From contig NC_051445.1 in NCBI RefSeq assembly GCF_001649575.2, positions 13,645,648 through 13,709,647 on the forward strand: DNA of 64,000 bases, read 5' to 3'. The DNA comes from Kryptolebias marmoratus. Taxonomy: Eukaryota; Chordata; Actinopteri; Cyprinodontiformes; Rivulidae. Each line of letters opens with the position of its first letter. Within the stretch, counting starts at the first letter, position 1. Below, one piece after another: positions 47,168 to 57,658 of this stretch. A program made the translations under genes and the position numbers. Below the pieces are notes generated by a model. It was not told where the DNA came from. It made no database searches and was given only the letters and a program-made list of their open reading frames with translations.

Positions 47168-50100
47168 CTAAAGAGGGCGCAACAGAGCTCGGTGAGGCGA
47201 CCGGATTAGGTTTTCTGCGGCGGACTCTGTGCTTCTGGGGCTTTTTTAAAAAAAATTTTTTTTTTATTTTACCTTTCAGCTCCACCAGCTGCTCGTGGTA
47301 CTTCCTGCGCAGCGCCACCTCCTTCCTGTACTTCTCCAGGAGATCTTTGTTGGCTTCAGACATCTCACTGATGGCTGCTGAAATCTGCCAAAGACAAAAA
47401 TGCATCCTCAAACTTCCCTCCTCGGATGTATGTTTTGTCTCCAAACACAGGCTGGGAGCTCTGTGTGAGCTGACGCACCTGCTTCTTCGCCTCGTTGACC
47501 GCAGCTCCGTAAAATTCGGAGAAGTTTCGAACCTGGCTCCTCAGACTGGCGTAGTCCGTCTTCATGGAGCGTAACGTCGGCGGGAGCGCCGTCAGACGCT
47601 TCTGCAGGCCTGATGGAGAGAAGAAGGAACGCTCTGAACAACGAGTCACACACACATACACACACACCTCGGTGGCAGAAAAGCAGAATTCCCCTCTCCT
47701 CTCGGAACCTACTGAAGAACTGGTCCTGCAGGTTCTGGAAGTGTTCGGCCGAGCAGCTCGCCGCAGCCCTCACCGCCGCCTCCTTCCTCTCCTCCAGGTG
47801 GCCGATCTCTTTCAGCAGCTCCTCTCTCAGTTTACCGATCTCCCGCTCGTACGCTGCGATCTGTAGACGAGTCAGCAGTTTCTCAGCCTGACAGCGTGAG
47901 TTCAGCTCTGTAACGACTTCATTCATCAGGGGAACTGATCCTGGTGGTGAATTTCTATTGAGGTGGAAACTTTCTTCTTTTATTTCCCGTGATTTGATAA
48001 TCTGTACATTACAGAGGCTGTTTCTTTACTCCTCTGAGCTCGTAAGATGTTAATAAGACATTAAGAAAAACATCTTATCGTGTTTAATGGACTTTTAGCC
48101 TTCTTTGTTCGCGTTCTTACACCTCAAAAAACAAAACAGACGTCATGCAACGAGGTCTTCATTTTTTCCATGTGCATGAACATGAAAGCACAGATTTATG
48201 TGAGAGTAGGTCACTTTACGTTGATTTTGCTCACCTTGTGCTGCAGATTACAGCTGTGTTCATCCGACTTCCTGATCTGCTCCTCCAGCTGCCTGCAGCG
48301 CTCGTTCTGATTGGACAGCCGCTCGGTCAGCGCCTCGTTCCTCTGCCTGGCTTTGGTCAGCTGCTTCACCGTGACTGGGGATTCCACTTCCACGGTCTGC
48401 GTGACGTACTGGCACAGAACACACACGCCCAGGTGCGTCCGTCAGGTGCGCCTCCACAGCGCTGGGGGACAACCTGATGATGATTTACCTTGACAGCAGG
48501 CTCCTTGGCTCGCTCCCTGTCCAGCTCCAGCTGCAGCTCCCTCGCCCTGTCCTCTCGTTTCCTCAGCTCCTCCGCTCTCCTCCACTCGCTCTGTTCGCTC
48601 CGTCGCTCCAGCTGCGACAGCTGCTCGGCGCGCTGCTGCAGGCAGATCTCCAGCTGCTGCACTCGGCTGCGGAGGTTCTCGTTCTCCTGGTGGGGCGAAA
48701 GCAGGCCGCAGGTTTACGTGAGGCGCGTCCCCGGGGCGGAGCACCGCGCCGAGGCCGCGCCTCTCACCTTGATAAGCATGGTGCTGGACTGCGACGGGAG
48801 GGCGGAGAGCTGCTGCAGGAGGCCCTGCGTGACGCTCAGGTTCTGCTTCAGACTCTCGTTTTCGGCGGAAAGACAGAGAACTCGCTTCTCAGAGTCCGTG
48901 GCCCCCTGAGGAAACGAGGCGTTAGAACCACCAGTGCTTCTGTTTAAACATTAGCGCTGTATTTTTATTTTTTGCTGACTGTAGAGGAAACGGCTGGCAG
49001 GACTCACAGTGGCTGTTCTCAGTCGGGACAGCTCCTCCTCTCGCTCCTCTATGCAGCCTTTGAGCTCGTCGATCTGAAAACGGGAAACATTTTTAGATTT
49101 AGCGGAGCGTTTTTCACCCAGACTCCTGTTGTCATTCATTATCAGTGAAATTATTTAATCTAACCAAACTTTTCTTTACCATTAGTTTTCAACCTACATG
49201 ATTACTTAGGTACATTTTTCTTTGGCTATTTTGGGGAGAACATATATAAAATTTTCAACACTGTAAGGGAGCTCTGATACATCCCTATCGCCACCAAAAG
49301 GCAGGTGATCATGTTTTTGCCTCTGTGTGCGTTTGTCTGTCATTTTAGCAAAATATCTCACGAACCAGTGATCGGATTTTAACGAAACCTGCAGAGAGCA
49401 TCGTTGGATGTATCTCTACAACTCATTCACTTCTGGAGTCAACGCAATTTAAGATGGCCACCACAGCTAAGCAACTTTCGGAAACACAAAAATGACTAAC
49501 TCGGCTGAAACCCGGTGTGGTAGCAGCCAAGAGTCATCGCCAACTTAAGCTCTGAGCGCCCCCGCATTGTCTGTGATCTTTGCCTGAAACTTTGACACGA
49601 GCTGTCAAAATATCTCCCGAACCAAAGGATGGATTTTAATGAAACTCTCAGAAAGTGTATCCACAACGGAGTCGGCCCAATGCAGGATGGTCTCCTCAGG
49701 CAGCTGAACCCTAACAAACACAGACGTGGCTCTAACTTAGTCAACTTTAAAGATACGGAGCTATGATTTGGCGTGGTAGTAGCCGAGACTCGTACTCTGA
49801 GCGCTGACAGATCGGGCAGTATCATGTGCCATCAAGGTTTGAGTAAAAAACGTCATTTTTTTCGAGGTAAGATGATCTTAGTTTAAAAGGTGGTGGGTGA
49901 TGTGCATCCTTCAAGGAAAGTTTATGAATGTAAACTGATACTATGACAGAAAATTAGGTGAATTAGATTTAAGTAGACCTCAACTTGGGCATTTAATACG
50001 TCATCTACAGACCGCAGGGAGCGTTTAGTCTGAACTGATTGGATAATAAGATGAAACTGCCAACCTGCTGTTGGAAGGCTTGTATCCGGGCGTGTCTGTC

Positions 50101-51415
50101 CTTTTCCTTCTGCTCCAGCTGTGAGTGCAGCAGACGGAGTTCTCCCCTCAGTTTGCTCCTCTCTCCCTGCAGGCCCTGCAGAGACTCCACCAGCCGGTGA
50201 ACCCCAGCAGCCTGCGGGCCCCCGAGGCTGCTGCACTCACCTGGGAGACAGGAAACAGGAAACAGGAGCAATTACCGTTTCGTCACATTCTCGGCTGTTC
50301 CACCACGGTCCTAACAGGCCGCAGTGAATAAACTTCTGACTTTCTTTAACCTACTTGAGAACAATCCCCCACAGCACCGCCGAGAGCCGGCAGGTCTAAT
50401 ATTTATGACCATTAAATATGCACTTGCCGCGAGGCTCCTTGGCGTTACCGTTAGCGCCATTGTTCCTTTTAAAACGATGAACTTAAAGACCTGAGTAGGA
50501 CTGACGCAAGTCGTCAGCCCAGATTCATTTTAAATGGGGCAAGTTTTCTTTAATGGTCCGACCTGAGCTCGAGCAGCACGACAAGCGGTATTTCCTGCAT
50601 CTCGGAGGTTCGCCGGGCTCTGTCACCTCTTCTTTTCAGTCCGGGGGTTTGAGGCTGACGTTGCAGACGCAGCACGTCTGGTTTTGTGGTACCGCGGGAA
50701 ACTAATACCGCGAATGAAAAGGTTAAAGCTGAGCATCAACAGTCTGCAGAGGCACTGAAAAAGGATTGGACATTTGAGAACAATCAGCTTGAAATGATGC
50801 CAGGAAATGTAGCACACACCTTCGGACTGAACAAATAAAAAACCTTCAAATTCTGAAATGTTCACTGGATGCAGAACCATGTGTTCGCTCAGATTAAACG
50901 CTCACAGCCGAGCAGGGAGGTTGCTCACATCCTGCTGCTTATTCATAATGCACCGCATCACTCAGACCTGCACTTTGCATTACATGGCAAAAAAAAAATC
51001 ACGATAAGGAAAACAAACTGAACGGCCTCCCAAGGCTGGGGACCTCGAGCTATTTTTAAGCCCAACACGTTCCCACGTGCTGCTCATGGCATGTGCCAGA
51101 CCTTGTAAGCCCGTTTAGAGCAGATAAAACGTCGCCGTCAGCCATGTTTTATTCATCTCAGGAGGGTCGCGGAGATCCTTGTCCGCTGGCGGAATCCTAA
51201 CAGGCGACTGCCTAAACGTTCCAGCGTATCGAGACGCGTGTAACCCAGTTTGAGTCGTCGTGAACGCACAGGTTCCTCTGAGGCTGCACCTGTTATCGAG
51301 CTGAACACACACACACACAGGAAAGACTGATGGGTTCGGATCAAAGATCGGATTAAATCTGCTGTCTGAAGCGGTGAGGTCCAGCTGCACAGAGTTTGTC
51401 TGGTTTTCGTGACCT

Positions 51416-51454
<39 letters not shown>

Positions 51455-53668
51455 TGTAAATTAAATCAGTTCGCTGCTGATGGCTGTGTTCTTCGACAAA
51501 CAGGGGGGAACATTATGTTCCCTGGTTTAAAACAGGTATGTAAAAATAAAACAGAAATGCAGAGATGATCTTATCCAGAAACATTCAGTCTACCTTCAGA
51601 ACTGGGCTGTGTGAAAACGATTCACCCCCTTAGAGGTTTCTTCTGTTTTTGCTTTTTTTTTTCCTTCTTTTTCTTGGTCACATTGAAATATTTTAGATCA
51701 GCAAATGAGTTTTAACATTAAAGATAATGTGAGGAAATACAAAATGCAGTTTTCAAACGATGATGTCATTTATGGAAGGGGAAAAAAAAGCCATCACCTG
51801 ACCCGATGTGAAAAGTTACTGCACCTCTCGTTAAAAGATGGATTAACTGTGAATAAACCACATTTTGTTTTTAGAAAGCCGAGTTCAGTTTCCTTGCCCG
51901 GTTCCTGTCAGTCCTGTAGAATCAAGAAATCACGTAAAAAGAGCCGAGAAAACACGGAGCTGTGCTGAACCTTCCCAGGAGACGATAGCCGACCAAAATC
52001 ACTGCGAGAGCGCGTCAACGACTTGTCCAGGAGGTCCCAAAAGAACCCGAGGACGGCATCTGAAGCCCCGCAGGCCTCGCTCGTGTTCATGAGTCAACAG
52101 ACGGAGGGTAAAAATGGCCTCCGTGGGAGAAACTCGAGGCGAAAACCGCCGCAGAGCAAAGACGACACAAAGACTCGGCTCACATTTGCCAAAAATAAAA
52201 ACATCTTGATGACCCCCCCCCAACACTTCTGGGAAAATATTCTGTGGACTGACGAGACAGGAGTGGAACCTTTTTGGAAGGTGTGCGTCTCGTCGCGGCT
52301 GGCGTTTCGGGGAAAAAGAACATCGCACCGACAGTCAAACGCGGCGGCAGTAGTGTGATGGTCTGGGGCTGCTGGACGACTTGCTGTTTAGGGGACAGTT
52401 AGTTTTTCCACGCGGGGCCAGGTTGGTTTGGATGGCTTTGTTTGAAAACTGCATTCTGTGCTTTCTCAGGTTACTTGTTTGCGGATCTGAAACGTTTAGT
52501 TGTGACAAAAAAAAGGGCAAAAGCATTTTTCCATCCTTGCGCAATGTGCCATTTTCTTCCTTTACAAGGACTTGACCTTTACGCCTCATTGGTTTTATGC
52601 TCCCTGCACAGCATGGGAACAAAAACTGACCCCCCCCCCCACACACACACTCACACACACACACACACTCCGCCTCACCCTCGCTCGGCGGGCCAGGGCT
52701 CTGTTGCTGGCCGATGGCCTCCTCCAGGCCGCCTATGATGCCGTTCTTGTCCCGGAGGCGCTGTCGGTAAGAGGCCCGCAGCGCCTTCATCTGGCGCCGG
52801 TGCTGCACGCGGTGCCTCTTCAGCTGGACCCGGTACTGGTCGGCTTGCTGCTGCAGCTGCTGGAAGTGGGAGTACTGCTCCAGGAAAGTCAGCAAGTGGG
52901 ACATGACCGCCACCAGGGGGGAGTCTGCCAGCTGTGCGGCGCAGAAACGCACAAAGGAAGGTTATCGGCCGAGCAGAACAGCTAAATGTACGTGTTGGAA
53001 CCAGAACATTTTTACCTTTCCTGTTTCCAGCTGAACTTCAGAGGCTCTACTCTTCTCAGCGTCCTGTTTGAAAGACAAAAAGGCCGCCAGAGGAGTACAT
53101 GCCGGGAGGCCGGAGGTGTCGTCCTCGTCTTCGTCGCTCAGCTCATCGCTGTCACTGCTGCTGCCTGGACGGCGTCACACGAAACGCAAAAATAAGAGGA
53201 CCAGACGCACCAAAGCTTTGATTAAAAATCACAGAAGTCGTTCACATGAACTTACTCGAGTCACTAAACCGAGCGCAAGCTTTCTTCCCCGCTTTGGGGG
53301 CGTGGCCATCTCTCCTCCTGCTCCCTGTTTCCATGGGAACAGGTCCTGGCTCCTGAGCGCAGCATCACATTTTGAGGGTCAGACAGTAACACACACACAC
53401 ACACACTTAGAAAAGAAATACACAATGCAAACACAGACATGCGCACTAGTTTGTGCAATAAAAAGCCTTTTTTTATGGAGCCGCCTGGAGCCCAGTTTCT
53501 GTTGCCAGTAAATAAATAAATAAGACAGATGATTCCTGAGGATGAACATGAAAGGGCTAGACGTACGTCTGGGGAAGCTCCACATGCTCCCTCCTCTTCC
53601 TCCTCCTCCTCTTCCTTCTTAAAGACAGTGTAGAAGATGTAGACTAAAAGAGAATAGAAGGCGTACAT
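44912..53668 (-). CDS. kifc2: Kinesin-like protein KIFC2 (C-terminal motor), complete
   Basis: Kinesin-14-type microtubule motor with its head at the C-terminus, so minus-end directed; mammalian KIFC2 is enriched in neurons. Nineteen exons join in phase to 931 residues. It opens with [16 protein letters not shown], a hydrophobic stretch shared with human KIFC2, then eight Glu and an acidic/Ser region. Residues about 116-590 are coiled coil and 591-931 the motor. KIFC3 is the nearest alternative, but this N-terminus and the SERVW sequence after switch II point to KIFC2. The start is set by match to the human N-terminus. No frameshift or missing catalytic residue was seen. It converges on ccdc12 and is tandem with tmem276. 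Exon coordinates are in the two block entries. Confidence 0.96.
45980..46814 (-). other. kifc2: kifc2 intron 14
   Basis: AT-rich intron of 835 bp between the P-loop exon and exon 15. I see no gene or named repeat. Confidence 0.7.
47273..53668 (-). CDS. kifc2: kifc2 exons 1-12: N-terminal hydrophobic segment and coiled-coil stalk
   Basis: Exons: 53567-53668, 53256-53352, 53016-53164, 52679-52931, 50065-50240, 49008-49073, 48768-48905, 48489-48686, 48235-48408, 47713-47887, 47479-47609, 47273-47384. For exon 2 the acceptor at 53352 was chosen because only it keeps phase into the acidic tract [12 protein letters not shown]. Exon 7 reads [20 protein letters not shown], close to the human stalk. 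Exons 8-9 are strongly heptad-like ([19 protein letters not shown]). Exon 12 ends [10 protein letters not shown], the neck that leads into the motor. A candidate noncoding first exon is listed separately. Confidence 0.93.
49280..49935. repeat. Monomer-type element in kifc2 intron 5
   Basis: Start AAAAGGCAGGTGATCATG, monomers at about 49345 and 49611, internal AAGATGGCCACCACAGCT, end GTGCATCCTTCAAGGAAAG. Both ends seem present, making this the best copy for defining the full element. Confidence 0.8.
51419..51452. repeat. AC microsatellite
   Basis: Seventeen AC units in kifc2 intron 4. Confidence 0.95.
51590..52560 (+). mobile_element. Tc1-like transposon relic (third family) in kifc2 intron 4
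   Basis: Long inverted ends: TACAAAATGCAGTTTTCAAA near 51738 pairs with TTTGAAAACTGCATTCTGTG near 52441, and GTGTGAAAACGATTCACC lies near the left end. The middle reads ILWTDET and, in another frame, GSSVMVWGC, typical Tc1 transposase motifs. Frameshifts and an internal deletion make it inactive. Confidence 0.85.
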
Positions 53669-53688
53669 CTCCACGCCGTCCGCGAGCC

Positions 53689-54230
53689 CCTGGAAACGAC
53701 AAAATTAATCCACCGTCTTTAAAATACAGAAGCATGACAAGTCTTTTTTTCTTTACATTGCTATTAAAAAGCATCATCAGAAAAAAATGCACGAGGAGAA
53801 AACCTTTCCCTACGCAACAGGACTCAACCGCTCCACTCCGTCAGCCTACGTTCCCCTCATCTGTCTGTACCTTTTTCTCAAACGCTTCCTCCTTTTGGAC
53901 GACGGCAGTCGGTGGTTCCAGCCCTTCCTCCGCCAGGCTCCATCTCTACCGTCAGCCCAAAACTCACTCTGTCTGTCTCTCTCTCCCGTCTCGACCCCCC
54001 CTGCCGCTCTGCGCTCCTGCAGCTTTTTGTTCTCAGAGCTGCAGAGGCATCCCTGCGCCGTGCGCGGCTCCTTCTCGTCGCCTCTCCTCTCCACCCGTGC
54101 TCCATCTCCACAGAGCATGCTCAGTGCGCTCCCCTCTAATCCGCTGCAGTGCCCACGGAGGCAGCCGCGGAGCGAGGAGGGAAGGAGGCGGCGGTGAGGC
54201 TGACGCTGACACTGCCGGTCGGAGTTAGAG
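53689..54230 (-). other. kifc2: Candidate kifc2 5' UTR exon, intron and promoter region
   Basis: The start-codon exon appears to begin at 53689: TTTCCAG precedes it on the minus strand, so an upstream noncoding exon is likely. A good donor (GTGAGT) sits at 53962-53967, which would end such an exon at 53968. The stretch up to about 54230 is GC-rich with purine runs and fits a promoter/first exon. This is inference from splice signals only; no transcript evidence is available. Confidence 0.45.
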
Positions 54231-55273
54231 GTCAACCAGGAGTTTTTAAGCTTACTCAGGGAAAAATCTGAAAGGGATGGAAACATCGGGGTGAGCGTCA
54301 CTAAAACACATCTCAGGAATCTAATGGAAAAATGCAGCAGAGATGAACTTTTTGTTCATTTTTTTATTTATCTGAGGTATCGTGGACATGTTTCCTGTTA
54401 GCAAATAAGAATAAATTTATATATGGGAACAAAAAAAATCAAAGAAAACACTAAAAATGAAACTATAAAACACTGAAATGTTTGCTGTCAAGTTGAAACG
54501 CGCCCATTAAATGACATCCCATGCTGAAAAGGCACCACTGTCCTCAGGTTCAAGAGAAGAAAACGTTCCAGAAATCCGCGCAGGGCCACAGATCCTCGTT
54601 CTCACACGCCGCAGTAAACCAGCTGCCAGGAAACCCAGAGAGACATTTCGCAGCAAATCTCTAAACAATCAGGAGCTAACGGACACCAAACTGTGGCGGT
54701 GAGCTGAGAGGCATTTCTACAGGGATACTTCTGCAGAACGTGAAGTTTTCAGGTCCTGCTGCGGCTCTTAAATACGTAACACAAAAACTGTTCGCAGAAC
54801 GATGCTAACGAGATGTCCACAAGCCGATAAAAATCCAGGTATCTAACATTCTTTGGAAACTGTAACACTTAACTCCCTTTCTATTCACAGTTAAATGGTG
54901 CTGCTGAACCTAAAGATTCAAATATTACCTCTCATGGAGTATTCTTATTATTGTTATAAATGTAAGGCAACTGTTACCCATCTGGTCTTTAAAATAAATA
55001 AAAACAAGAAAAACGTGTCGTCCTTTCTCAGAGACAAATGTGACGTCCTCTGTGTGTCAGCACGTTATTTCAAACTCCTAAAAATACAGCTAATTTAGAG
55101 GAACGGAACATAAAAATCCTAAATTCGTGAGCTTTGACAAGTTGAAATTAGGCACAATTATGTCTTGCTTTACTCATTTTTTGAGTTATGTGTTTGATCC
55201 TTTTTAACTATCAATAATCCACATATATTCTGTGCAACAACACGGATTATTACAGATTGAAATGTTTGTTACG
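53990..55273 (-). other. kifc2-tmem276 interval
   Basis: From about 54230 to 55273 the DNA is AT-rich and would hold the tmem276 3' UTR, with a possible AATAAA on the minus strand near 54362-54367. The lower part overlaps the proposed kifc2 first exon. I see no further gene. Confidence 0.55.
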
Positions 55274-57174
55274 TCAGTCAGTTACATCCTGAAGAAACTT
55301 GTGGAGAGCTCGCGTTAAAACCCAACAGCCGATCGACAGCGACCCCTTTAAAAGCCACTTCACGGCTCCTGCAGCACCTGGAGAAACGAGAGGAGCGAAG
55401 GCGTTCGTTTCGCCCCCCTGTCCCAGGAGCACCGGGAGGCTGAGGGCCACGCCGCCGACGGCCCCCCAGGCGTTCCCGGCGAACAGGCACGCGATCAGGC
55501 AGCAGGACAGAGACAAGAGGCCGAGGCAGCGGGTCAGGACGGCCAGCGTCTCCGCCGAGAGCCGGTCCGAGAGTCCGAGCAGCAGGCAGGAGCCGCACAG
55601 CAGGAGGGCCGTGTTGTGGTCCCGACTGAGCCACAGGAAGTCGAAGGAAACCAGAGCCGGAGCCAGAACCTCCCCGGCCCACTCTGCTTCCCTGTGAAGG
55701 GGCGAGCCGAAGATGGAGAGCAGCACAGAGAGCCCGAGCAGGAAGAAGCCCACTGAGGGGGCCCTGTGGTCCTGCAGGAGAGGTGGATGGAGAAGAAGCA
55801 CCTTTATGTTTGCACTACGACACACTCTAAACATGAGGAACACACACACACACACACCCTACATTACCAATAACTGACAAAATAGTTGCTTTAAAAGACA
55901 CAAAAAAGAAGGAAGTGCAAAAAAAACAGGTGTTCAGATTTTTTTCATTCCTCATTGTGTAAAAACATTTTATTTTATTGTGTCAAAACATTCAGCTCAT
56001 TACGGAGATGGGTGCTGGGACTTTTATACTTTTTAAAAAAATATTTCCATTAATTACAAATATTTGCCCCACAAAAATACGCTCACATCTCTTCTTTTCC
56101 TACAAAAAAATAGTGTTATATTTGAGATCTACTTCATCGAACTGGCTCTCTTTTTGTCTTCTTTCAGCTACCATTCTGCTGCTTTTAGTTTCAGCAAGCA
56201 TTTTGATACATTTAGTTTTTAGCTAGCCTTTGAATACTTTTAGCTACTCTTAAGACATCATTTACCTACTTTTAGCTAGCTTTGTTATACTTGTAGTTTT
56301 AGCAAGCATATTTGGTACTTGTAGATATCCTTTTAGTGCATTTAGCTACTCTTCAGCTACTTTTTTTAAGCATTTTGCTACTTTAAATTTTAGATACCAT
56401 TCTGGTACTTATAGTAAGCACTTTGGTACTTTTAGCTTTTAGTTAGCCTTTTGCTATGGCCTTTAAATACTTTTAGCTACCCTTAAACTAGCATTTTGCT
56501 ATTTTAAGTTAAGCTTTTGCCACTTTTAGCTTTTGTTCTGCTACAATTAGCTGGCCTTTTGCTAATTGTAGTTTTAGCAAAGTATTTTTTTGCCACGTTT
56601 AGCTTCTAGCTTGACTTTTGATACCTTTACCTACAGTTTAGCTGCTTTTAGCCAGCATTTTGTTGCCTTGAGTTGGCATTTAGCTACTTTTACATTTGTG
56701 TTTTGCTACTTTTTAACTTTCAGCTACCATTCTGCACCTTTTAGCTGTCCGTTTGCTACATGTAGTTTTAGGAAGTGTTTTGGTGCTTTTACCTTTTAGC
56801 CATCATTTTGTCATATTTAGCTTCTAACAAGCCTTTTGATACTTCGTCTTTTCAGCACTCAGCATTCACACTGCAGGTCCACATAAAAAATAATTAATTT
56901 CTTTAGCAACACATTATTTCTCAACTACTTAATAATCAGAAAACTAATCTTTAAAAAGCCCAACTTATGACTTGTCATGGTTCTGACCGAACTACAGATT
57001 CGGTTTACTGTCAAATAAGAGACAAAATATAGAAAAATACTCTAAACACGATGTTTGGTTTTTAGTCTTTGAAAAAATATCTACCTTAAACAGTTTAAAG
57101 GAGGACTGCAGCGCCGAGACGGACAGGATTATGTCTAAACAGGTCGTGACCCACTCGGTTACACTGAACGCCAT
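55274..57174 (-). CDS. tmem276: Transmembrane protein 276-like, two exons, complete
   Basis: Exon 1 57085-57174 (30 codons, MAFSVTEWVTTCLDIILSV), exon 2 55274-55771 ending TGA; 195 residues. The protein is mostly hydrophobic, with about five or six candidate membrane spans (for example SVGFFLLGLSVLLSIFG, ALLLCGSCLLLGLS, LGLLSLSCCLIACLFAG, LPVLLGQGG, GSLSIGCWVLTRAL). No signal peptide cleavage site or catalytic motif is obvious. I assign it to TMEM276 from its two-exon multipass form and its place beside kifc2 (human TMEM276 and KIFC2 both lie at 8q24.3); I do not recall the human sequence well enough for residue-level proof. Function is unknown. It shares a short upstream region with cep72. 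A possible polyadenylation signal is near 54362-54367. Confidence 0.8.
56165..56840. repeat. Degenerate AGCTA/TTTTAGC tandem array
   Basis: About 680 bp in tmem276 intron 1 made from diverged copies of a unit of roughly 25-30 bp built on TTTTGCTACTTTTAGC and CTAGC(A)TTTT. Open frames in it come from the repeat. I do not recognise the family. Confidence 0.8.
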
Positions 57175-57658
57175 GATTCCTGCAGAAAAACGCCGAAAAC
57201 ACTGAAAACACCGGCCGACGACGTCAGAGAAAGTTTAAATTAATGCGGCTCGTGTCCGACATCAAAGCCGCTCCACGCGTCTGACTGCCGGGCACTGAAT
57301 CATTCAGGAAAAAAATAGAAGAAGACGAGGCTAAACTTTGAGTGAGAATTAGCAAACACGGACAGTAGTTCGTTTGTTTTCACATGTGACGAATCCCGAT
57401 TCGGACAGTGCGCATGCTCGTGAAAAATGCGTTCAAGGTTACTCGTAAACAATCCAACTCTTATAGCGGTATTACCAAAATAAAATTAAATTCAATTATA
57501 CAAATGTATTTTATGAGGTATCCTGTTTTATTTGTTATTGATTCATTTAGAAGTAACTGGAAAGTGAGTCGTTGACAAAATCATTCTGTTTTACATTTGC
57601 TTCTACGATGGAGTGACTTTTTTCCGACAGCGCTGAAAGTAGCAGAAGTTCGAAAAGT
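57175..57658. promoter_or_regulatory. Divergent tmem276/cep72 promoter interval
   Basis: Only 484 bp separate the two start codons, which face away from each other. An NRF1-like palindrome (TGCGCATGCTC) lies at about 57409-57419 and an ACGTCA half-CRE near 57222-57227. No TATA box is evident at a convincing place. This fits a shared housekeeping-type bidirectional promoter; start sites were not determined. Confidence 0.7.

Noticed and set aside
56590..56799. 69-codon open frame
   Set aside because: It is a translation of the degenerate tandem array.
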